Source: Chloroflexota bacterium
GTDB lineage: Bacteria; Chloroflexota; Limnocylindria; Limnocylindrales; CSP1-4
Reading direction: 5' to 3'
Length of the DNA: 18,516 bases
Assembly (NCBI GenBank): GCA_013695505.1
Contig: JACDAH010000279.1
Coordinates: forward strand, 1-18,516
In this document: positions 13,187 through 18,516 of the stretch, one piece after another
How the letters are laid out: the number at the start of each line of letters is the position of its first letter
Numbering within the stretch: the stretch's first letter is position 1
Position numbers and translations under genes: made by a program
The notes under the pieces: model-generated
Told to the model about the DNA's origin: nothing
The model's database searches: none
The model's input: only the letters and a program-made list of their open reading frames with translations

Positions 13187-14872
13187 ATGTCGACGACGCT
13201 CGTCCGTGATCGCCTGGCGCTCCTGGTGGCGGTCGTCGCCTTCGCGTTCGGGCTCCTCCCCCTAACCTTCGCCCGGTACGAGCCCGGGATTCGGCTGGGG
13301 CTGGACGCAACTGCGGACCACCTGATCGTCCAGGATGTGGATCCGCTCGGTCCGGCTGCCCAGGACGGGATCCAGCCGGGGCTGATCGTCGTCACGCTCA
13401 ACGGAACGCCGCTGATCGATCTCCCGCAGCCCGTCCTGTCGACCCCCGACCCCGACGGCAACCAGACGGTCATCGGCGGGGAGCCGATCACGCCCCGCAA
13501 TCGGCTCGGGTCCGACGGGCTGGCACAACTGCTGGACACCCGGATCGACAGCCTTGACCTCATCGCGCCGGCGGACCTGGCGAGCGGCAGCGCGGCGAAT
13601 GGCTACCCGTTGTTCGGCGTGTTCTATCCGGGCTGGCGCGGTCTGGAGAACGCGGCTCAGCTCATCCTGGCAGGCCTCGCCATCCTGCTCGTCGGGGCGT
13701 GGTGGATCGCGACCGGGCGGGCAGGCGAGTCGCTTCGGGGCGTGGCGATGCCGCTCGTGACGGCCGTGGCCGCGCCGTTCCTCGTCTCGACCCTGGCCGA
13801 CTCCGGTCTTCCGGTGCCGATGACCGTGTCGGGCGTCCTGTTGGTGGTCGCGATGCTCCCTCTGGCGCTCGCCCTCGCTGCCCGGATCGAGGTTCCGATC
13901 GATCGCCGGTTCGCCCACGGAGCGATCGTCATGTTCGCGGCTGCGGCAACGATCATGGCCGTTGCCTATGTCAGCCAGCCCCCCAATCGCGACACGCTCG
14001 GGAACCTCCGTTGGGGATTCACGGGCGCAATCCCGATCCTGCCCGGGTTGATCGCGGCGGGGCCGCTCGACATTCACGCCAGCCGAACGAGCCGCGGCGC
14101 GGGCGGACTGCTCCGGGCAGCCGAGCTCGCGATTGCCGGCGCGACGCCCCTGTTCGCGTTGTTCGTCGGCGGAGGGCTGGGCATCTGGCCCCTGGTCCTG
14201 TGGCTGACGGCCGTCGCCCTCGCCGGCCGGTTCACCGTCCGCCCACTCGCCCGTCTCGCCACCCGGGCCACCCTCCAGCGGGATCTTGTCGTCGCCGCGA
14301 CCGAAGCGGAGCGAGCGCGGCTCGCGGCCGACATCCACGACGACGCGCTCCAGGAGCTGACCCTCCTCGTCCGCCGGCTCGAGTCATCAGGTGACACGGA
14401 GGGTGCCGAGATCGGACGGACGGTGGCCGACCGGCTGCGGGCGATCTGCGGCGACCTGCGCCTGCCGATCCTGGACGATCTGGGCGTCGGGCCGGCCCTC
14501 GACTGGCTGGTCCTCCGAATCGAGCGACTGGCCGGCGGCGAGGTCCGCCTCGAGCGAGCCGACGACACGCGCCACAATCCGGACGTCGAGCTGGCGATCT
14601 TCCGGGTCGCCCAGGAGGCCCTCGCGAACGCCGTCAAGCATGGGAAGCCGCCGATCGTGGTCCGCTATCGCTCGACTCCGGCGGGCATCTCGCTCGCGAT
14701 CGACGATGCCGGCCCGGGCATCTCCGACGAGGCGCCCCTGGACGCCGAGCGGGCCGGCCGGTTCGGCCTCCTGAACATGGCCCAGCGGGCCGAGCAGATC
14801 GGCGCGATCCTCGACGTCAAGCGCTGGCCGAGCGGTGGGACGCATGTCGCGCTCGAGTGGCGGCCGCATTGA
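13187..14872 (+). CDS. NarL-type sensor histidine kinase with PDZ-like external domain
   Basis: A 561-residue membrane kinase. TM1 spans about residues 10-29. It is followed by a PDZ-like region (about 38-85) with VDPLGPAAQDGIQPGL and IVVTLNGTPL, the form seen in PDZ domains of envelope proteases. Several further helices, probably six, lie between about 157 and 365. The HisKA_3 box ADIHDDALQEL carries phospho-acceptor His384, and the HATPase domain shows EALANAVKHG (N box), DDAGPGI (G1) and GLLNMAQRAEQIGA. It would autophosphorylate and pass phosphate to the adjoining regulator. The PDZ-like part suggests sensing of an unfolded or exported peptide at the outer face, which is inference. It is divergent from the ABC exporter, and its stop overlaps the regulator gene. 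Confidence 0.87.
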   Translation: MSTTLVRDRLALLVAVVAFAFGLLPLTFARYEPGIRLGLDATADHLIVQDVDPLGPAAQDGIQPGLIVVTLNGTPLIDLPQPVLSTPDPDGNQTVIGGEPITPRNRLGSDGLAQLLDTRIDSLDLIAPADLASGSAANGYPLFGVFYPGWRGLENAAQLILAGLAILLVGAWWIATGRAGESLRGVAMPLVTAVAAPFLVSTLADSGLPVPMTVSGVLLVVAMLPLALALAARIEVPIDRRFAHGAIVMFAAAATIMAVAYVSQPPNRDTLGNLRWGFTGAIPILPGLIAAGPLDIHASRTSRGAGGLLRAAELAIAGATPLFALFVGGGLGIWPLVLWLTAVALAGRFTVRPLARLATRATLQRDLVVAATEAERARLAADIHDDALQELTLLVRRLESSGDTEGAEIGRTVADRLRAICGDLRLPILDDLGVGPALDWLVLRIERLAGGEVRLERADDTRHNPDVELAIFRVAQEALANAVKHGKPPIVVRYRSTPAGISLAIDDAGPGISDEAPLDAERAGRFGLLNMAQRAEQIGAILDVKRWPSGGTHVALEWRPH

Positions 14873-15516
14873 CCGACGCCGCACGCGGGCCGGACTCCTC
14901 CCACGCCTCGATCCGGCTCTTGATCGTCGACGATCACCCCGTCGTCCGCGACGGGACCGCGGCGCTCCTCGCAGCCCAGCCCGGGATCGAGGTTGCCGGC
15001 ACGGCCGGTTCGATCGACGAAGCGACCGCCCTGATCGCGGCCGTCCCTGCTGACGTGGTCCTCCTGGACATCCGTCTCGGCACCGACTCGGGGCTGCGCC
15101 TGCTCACCGAGACACCCGGCGACGCGCCGGCGATCATCTTGCTGACCGCCTACGACTATCCGCAGTACGCAGAGGCGGCGCTCCGCCTGGGGGCGTCGGG
15201 CTTTGTCCTGAAAACGGCGCCGCTCGCCGAGCTCCTCGACGCGATCCGCCGAGTGGCCGGCGGCGGGATGGCGTTCTCGATCCGGCCCCGCGCCGCCGGC
15301 GGGCTCGCCCGCCTGAGCGAGCGCGAGCTCGACGTCGTCCGTCTGGTGATCGAGGGCCTGTCGAACGACGAGATCGGAGGGCGCCTGGGGATCGGTCCGA
15401 AGACGGTCGAATCCCACCTGCGGCGCCTGTTCGAGCGCTTCGATCTCGCTTCGCGGACCGAGCTGGCGACCCGCGCCCTGCGCGAGGGCTGGCTCGAGGT
15501 TCCGCCCGTCACCTGA
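14857..15516 (+). CDS. NarL/FixJ-family response regulator
   Basis: A 219-residue two-domain regulator. The receiver has D25/D26 (LLIVDDHPVVRDG), phospho-acceptor Asp71 (VVLLDIRLG), Thr97 and Lys119 (VLKTA). The C-terminal LuxR-type helix-turn-helix begins at LSERELDVVRLVIEGLSNDE and includes GIGPKTVESHLRRLF, the DNA-recognition helix. Cognate partner of the kinase encoded just before it. Two starts are possible: GTG 14857 (16-base overlap with the kinase gene) or TTG 14869 (TTGA overlap of 4). Neither has a clear Shine-Dalgarno, so translation is probably coupled. Likely target is the divergent exporter and its own operon, which is inferred from position. Confidence 0.92.
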   Translation: MAAALTDAARGPDSSHASIRLLIVDDHPVVRDGTAALLAAQPGIEVAGTAGSIDEATALIAAVPADVVLLDIRLGTDSGLRLLTETPGDAPAIILLTAYDYPQYAEAALRLGASGFVLKTAPLAELLDAIRRVAGGGMAFSIRPRAAGGLARLSERELDVVRLVIEGLSNDEIGGRLGIGPKTVESHLRRLFERFDLASRTELATRALREGWLEVPPVT

Positions 15517-15617
15517 TCGCCACGAGCACGGCGTACGGTGTCCGTCGGTCCGCCTGACGGGCGCTCGCCAGCCGATGCCGGTGGCCGATGGCGCGTACGG
15601 AAAGCCGCTCGGCAGGC

Positions 15618-15623
15618 TACGAT
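15618..15623 (+). promoter_or_regulatory. -10 box TACGAT upstream of corA
   Basis: TACGAT would start transcription near 15631, leaving a leader of about 25 bases before ATG 15656. No Shine-Dalgarno is seen in that leader. Confidence 0.35.
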
Positions 15624-15655
15624 GCGGCCGATCGCCATATGAAGCCTCCCAGTCG

Positions 15656-16657
15656 ATGCCCAACCTGCCCCCTCTCCCGCGCCCGCGGCTCCGCCGATCG
15701 AATCCGATCGACGATCCCGACGCGCCCGGGATCGTCGAGGTAGACGATCCCCGCATCGTCGAGGCCTCCGGCCTTCGCTGGATCCACATCGAGGACCCTC
15801 GCCTCGCCCACCGCGAGTGGCTCGAGCAGCACTACGACTTCCACCCCCTCGACTGGGAAGACGTCTACTCGCGCAACCAGCGCTCGAAGCTCGATGTCTA
15901 TGACGACTACCTCTTCCTCGTCGTCCACTTCCCGTTCTTCGAGAAGGCATCCGGGCGGCTGCTCGTCGCCGAGGTCGACATCTTTGTCGGGCCCGACTAC
16001 CTGATCACGCTCACCGAGCACCCGCTGCCGCCGCTCCAGGCGATGTTCGAGCGGATGGAGTCGCGCGAGGAGCAGCGCGAGTCGACATTCTCGAAAGGCT
16101 CCGGTTACCTGCTCTACAAGATCGTCGACAGCAACGTCGACGCGGCCTTCCCGATGCTCCGCAAGATGGGCAACAAGCTCGACCGGCTCGAGGACGACAT
16201 CCTCGAGGGCCGTTCGAGCCAGATCGTCACCGACATCTCGAACGCGAAGCAGGAGATCATCAACTTCCGGCGGATCGTCCGGCCGCAGCGCGCCGTCCTG
16301 CGCGATCTCGAGCGGACCAAGCAGCGCTATCTCGCCGAGGAGATGGAGATCTACTTCGACGACGTGTCCGACGCGGCGGAGCGGATCTGGGACACGCTCG
16401 AGAACTACAAGGAAGTGGTGGAGGCCCTCGAGTCCACGAACGAGTCGGTCCTGACCCACCGCCTGAACGACTCGTTCCGGATCCTGACGGCCGCCTCGGT
16501 CATCCTTTTGCCGCTCACGCTCATCGCCTCGATCTACGGGATGAACGTGCCGGTTCCCGGCGAGAACGAGCCGTACGCGTTCTGGCTCGTCGTTACCATG
16601 ATGGGCCTGATGCTGGTCGGGCTGACGATTCTGTTCCGGCGGCGCGGCTGGCTGTAG
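15656..16657 (+). CDS. corA: CorA-family magnesium/cobalt channel
   Basis: A 333-residue CorA protein. The cytoplasmic funnel (about 1-265) contains RSKLDVYDDYLFLVVHFPFF and the long helix FRRIVRPQRAVLRDLER. The first membrane helix ends in the selectivity motif YGMN (G295-M296-N297), and the second helix (about 309-327) is followed by the basic tail FRRRGWL that closes the pentameric pore. All are diagnostic. It admits Mg2+ (and Co2+) down the gradient at the inner membrane. ATG 15656 is chosen because the reading upstream is not protein-like. The gene stands alone and converges on citrate synthase. No Mg riboswitch is recognisable in the 139 bases upstream. Confidence 0.93.
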   Translation: MPNLPPLPRPRLRRSNPIDDPDAPGIVEVDDPRIVEASGLRWIHIEDPRLAHREWLEQHYDFHPLDWEDVYSRNQRSKLDVYDDYLFLVVHFPFFEKASGRLLVAEVDIFVGPDYLITLTEHPLPPLQAMFERMESREEQRESTFSKGSGYLLYKIVDSNVDAAFPMLRKMGNKLDRLEDDILEGRSSQIVTDISNAKQEIINFRRIVRPQRAVLRDLERTKQRYLAEEMEIYFDDVSDAAERIWDTLENYKEVVEALESTNESVLTHRLNDSFRILTAASVILLPLTLIASIYGMNVPVPGENEPYAFWLVVTMMGLMLVGLTILFRRRGWL

Positions 16658-16676
16658 TGCGCGGGCGACCCCCGAG

Positions 16677-16693
16677 GCGGCCCGCCAGGCCGC
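16677..16693. terminator. Hairpin between corA and citrate synthase
   Basis: GCGGCC (16677-16682) and GGCCGC (16688-16693) form a 6-bp stem with a CGCCA loop in the 43-base gap between the convergent stop codons. It could serve both strands. No U-run. Confidence 0.5.
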
Positions 16694-16700
16694 TCCCTGG

Positions 16701-17828
16701 TCAGCCCGGAAGGTCGCGCTCCGCCTCCCCGACGTAGCGGACGTCGGGCCGGATGAGGCGGTTGTCCGCGGCCTGCTCCAGGACATGGGCGGTCCAGCCG
16801 GCGTGGCGGGCCAGCGAGAACGTGGCCGGGAACAGGTCCGGCGTGAGGCCGACGCCCATGAGCACCGGCGCCGCGTAGTACTCCACATTCGTCTTCAACG
16901 GGCGGTCGGGATGGCGCTCGGCCAGCAGCCGGAGAGCCATGTCTTCGACCCCGATCGCGGTCTGAAGCCAATCGGGCTTGTGCTCCATGCCCTCGGCCAC
17001 CTTGCGGAGGGCTGCCGCTCGCGGGTCGTAGGCACGGTAGACCCGATGGCCGAAGCCCATCAGCCGCTCCCCACGATCGAGGGCGCCCCGAAGCCATTCC
17101 TCGGCATGCTCGACCGAGCCCATCTTGGCGAGTTGGTCGACGACCTCGGACGGGGCGCCGCCGTGGAGCGGACCCTTCATCGTCCCGATCGCGCCCGCGA
17201 TCGCCGACGCGATGTCCGACATCGTCGAGGTGATCACGCGGGCAGTGAACGTCGAGGCGTTGAAGCCGTGCTCGGCGCCGACGATGAAGTACGCGTCGAG
17301 GGCGCGGGCCGTGGCGGGCTCCGGCGTCTCGCCCGTCAGCTGATACAGGAAGCCCTCGACCAGGTTGAGCGACGGATCGGGCTCGACGATGTCCTTGCCC
17401 TCGCGGATCCGGGCGAAGGCGGCCAGCGCCGACGGGGAGAAGGACGTCAGGGCGCGGGCCTGCTCGGGCGTTGGCGGCCAGTCCAGAGTCTGGGTCGCGC
17501 CCCATGCCGAGACCGCGGTCCGCAGCGCGTCCATCGGCTTGGCCGAACGAGGCAGGGCACGGAGGGTTGTCAGCACGGCGTCGGGGACAGCGGACGTCGC
17601 GAGCCGAGCCTCCGGATCCCAATCGCCGGTCCACAGGAGGTTTGCCACCGAGGAATACGTCCCGTGCTCGACGAGGTCGCCGATCCGGTAGCCGCGGTAT
17701 GTCAAGCGGCCGTTGGCGCCGTCGACCTTGCTGAGCGCGGTCTCGCCCGCGAGAACTCCCTCGAGTCCGGGGGAGAGGACCCGCTCGTGGGCGGGGGCGG
17801 CGGCAGCCGAGCCGGTCGAGGTTGTCAT
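16701..17828 (-). CDS. gltA: Citrate synthase
   Basis: A 375-residue citrate synthase of the short dimeric type. It joins acetyl-CoA and oxaloacetate at entry to the TCA cycle. Landmarks: LTYRGYRIGDLVEHG near the start, AEHGFNASTFTARV, MKGPLHGGAPSEV with catalytic His222, MGFGHRVYRAYDPRA with His261, and TNVEYYAAPVL, where Glu316 stands at the usual catalytic Asp. The spacing H222-H261-E316 fits the triad of the family. Methylcitrate synthase activity cannot be excluded from sequence. ATG 17828 is chosen because a TACCAT box lies 6 bases upstream and the frame beyond it is not protein-like. Confidence 0.93.
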   Translation of the reverse strand: MTTSTGSAAAAPAHERVLSPGLEGVLAGETALSKVDGANGRLTYRGYRIGDLVEHGTYSSVANLLWTGDWDPEARLATSAVPDAVLTTLRALPRSAKPMDALRTAVSAWGATQTLDWPPTPEQARALTSFSPSALAAFARIREGKDIVEPDPSLNLVEGFLYQLTGETPEPATARALDAYFIVGAEHGFNASTFTARVITSTMSDIASAIAGAIGTMKGPLHGGAPSEVVDQLAKMGSVEHAEEWLRGALDRGERLMGFGHRVYRAYDPRAAALRKVAEGMEHKPDWLQTAIGVEDMALRLLAERHPDRPLKTNVEYYAAPVLMGVGLTPDLFPATFSLARHAGWTAHVLEQAADNRLIRPDVRYVGEAERDLPG

Positions 17829-17834
17829 GGATCG

Positions 17835-17840
17835 ATGGTA
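17835..17840 (-). promoter_or_regulatory. -10 box TACCAT, leaderless promoter candidate
   Basis: TACCAT ends 6 bases before ATG 17828 with no Shine-Dalgarno between, so the citrate synthase message would start at or beside its ATG. Confidence 0.5.
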
Positions 17841-17913
17841 GACCCGAGGCGGATGGCGCGCCGCCCGACCCGTTCCCGCTCCGCGCTTCTCGCCAGCGTT
17901 CGTCGCGACCCGT

Positions 17914-18171
17914 CTACCTGCGATCGCGCGGGCTGACCGCCTCGAGGATGACCCGGACCACAATCGCGCCGATCACGGCCACGATGATCGCTGCGAGGAA
18001 GCCCTGCGCCTGCCCAAATTGGAGCTGCTGGGCGATCCAGCCGCCGACGATTGCACCGAGGATGCCGACGACGACGTTCGGCAGGCAGCCCCGGGCCGTG
18101 CGTCCGCCGACGACGGCACCCGACAACGCACCGGCGATGAACCCGAGGATGATCCAACCGATCCAGTCCAT
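17914..18171 (-). CDS. GlsB/YeaQ/YmgE-family small membrane protein
   Basis: An 85-residue protein with three hydrophobic stretches rich in Gly and Ala: WIGWIILGFIAGALSGAVVG, VVVGILGAIVGGWIA and GFLAAIIVAVIGAIVVRVIL. This is the layout of the transglycosylase-associated / GlsB family, linked to general stress response in other bacteria; the molecular function is not known. The CLPNVVVGILGAIVGGW segment is typical. ATG 18171 lies 5 bases after the stop of the hydrolase gene, without a Shine-Dalgarno, so translation is probably coupled. The start codon falls in the 3' arm of a perfect hairpin. Confidence 0.88.
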   Translation of the reverse strand: MDWIGWIILGFIAGALSGAVVGGRTARGCLPNVVVGILGAIVGGWIAQQLQFGQAQGFLAAIIVAVIGAIVVRVILEAVSPRDRR

Positions 18172-18189
18172 GGCAGTCAGTCTGCCATG
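18169..18189 (-). promoter_or_regulatory. Intercistronic hairpin covering a start codon
   Basis: CATGGCAG (18169-18176) and CTGCCATG (18182-18189) form a perfect 8-bp inverted repeat around a 5-base loop. In the message it joins the last codons and stop of the hydrolase gene to the ATG of the small membrane protein, so a ribosome finishing the first gene would open it. Confidence 0.5.
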
Positions 18190-18516
18190 TCCGGATCGTC
18201 CAGGAAGGCTTCGATCGCAGCCACGAACTCGGGCGCGTGGGAGTGGTGGGCGGCGTGACGCGCGCCGTCGATCGTGACGACCCGCCCGTTCGGGAGCCGC
18301 GCGTCGAGCGCCCGGGTGGCCGCGGCGAACGCCTCGCTCGAAACGCCGCCGAGGATCTGGAGGATCGGCTGGCGAACGGCCGCGAGGGCATCGAGCGAAC
18401 CCGCGGGGCTGGTCTCGGCCCGGAGCTCGCGGATCGTCGTCTCGATCGCGCCGGCGCGACGGGCCCAGATGGGATCGGCCCGGAAGGCGGCGAGGTCCGC
18501 CGCCGGCATCCCGACG
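18177..18516 (-). CDS. Alpha/beta hydrolase, C-terminal part
   Basis: The frame is open to the right edge, so the N-terminal part, with the nucleophile elbow, is outside the window. About 113 residues are visible. VRQPILQILGGVSSEAF is the strand and turn that normally carry or precede the acidic triad residue, and VVTIDGARHAAHHSHAPEFVAA has the His of the triad followed by the usual P-x-x-F-xxx-I helix. This pattern is typical of alpha/beta-fold hydrolases (esterase, lactonase or haloperoxidase-like). Substrate unknown. It precedes the small membrane protein gene by 5 bases and is probably co-transcribed with it. Confidence 0.78.
   Translation of the reverse strand, partial: VGMPAADLAAFRADPIWARRAGAIETTIRELRAETSPAGSLDALAAVRQPILQILGGVSSEAFAAATRALDARLPNGRVVTIDGARHAAHHSHAPEFVAAIEAFLDDPDMAD

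Noticed and set aside
16785..17936. 383-codon plus-strand frame opposite citrate synthase
   Set aside because: It is antisense to a certain gene, with a charged low-complexity product and no motif.

Overview
The window is GC-rich, dense bacterial chromosome (roughly 69-70 % GC by eye) with short intergenic gaps and genes on both strands. The gene types fit a high-GC terrestrial or aquatic bacterium such as a Chloroflexota (Limnocylindria-like) or actinobacterium-like lineage: zinc-ribbon CxxC-x17-CxxC protein, DUF2231-Rieske fusion, ABC-2 permease of the 'ARELESGTARLAW' type, GT87-like glycosyltransferase. That placement is inference from protein flavour only. I see no rRNA, tRNA, CRISPR array, insertion sequence or phage gene, so this reads as core chromosome rather than an island.

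Layout. 1-373 (-) is the N-terminal part of a DHA2 drug-efflux MFS protein, divergent from an S51-type peptidase (415-1128, +). A convergent zinc-ribbon protein (1234-1572, -) follows after a hairpin. A 503-base gap with several small palindromes leads into a tightly coupled nuclease/ATPase pair, sbcD (2076-3251) and a Rad50/SbcC/YhaN-like ATPase (3248-5449), then an EamA transporter (about 5463-6308) that lacks an ordinary start codon. Convergent to it are a stand-alone Pnkp-type P-loop kinase (6231-6851, -) and an SRPBCC protein (6916-7425, -), then a DUF2231-Rieske membrane protein (7628-8491, -), divergent from an MFS transporter (8568-9884, +).

The second half holds a GT87-like membrane glycosyltransferase (10146-11102, -), an ABC-2 exporter (permease 11112-12056 and ATPase 12053-12958, -), and, divergent from it, a NarL-type two-component pair (561-residue sensor kinase 13187-14872 and response regulator 14857-15516, +). 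The divergent layout suggests that the kinase/regulator pair controls the exporter. CorA (15656-16657, +) converges on citrate synthase (16701-17828, -), which is followed upstream by a GlsB/YeaQ-type small membrane protein (17914-18171, -) and the C-terminal part of an alpha/beta hydrolase (18177-18516, -).

Most notable signals: (1) the SbcC-like ATPase has no cysteine at all, so no zinc hook, and carries two membrane helices at the place where the hook would be, which suggests a membrane-anchored Mre11/Rad50-like machine; (2) five genes have a TAnnnT -10 box 6-8 bases before the start codon and no Shine-Dalgarno, a signature of leaderless transcription that also fixes several starts; (3) a solitary polynucleotide-kinase domain; (4) a sensor kinase with a PDZ-like external domain beside a probable target exporter; (5) an intercistronic hairpin that buries the glsB-like start codon.
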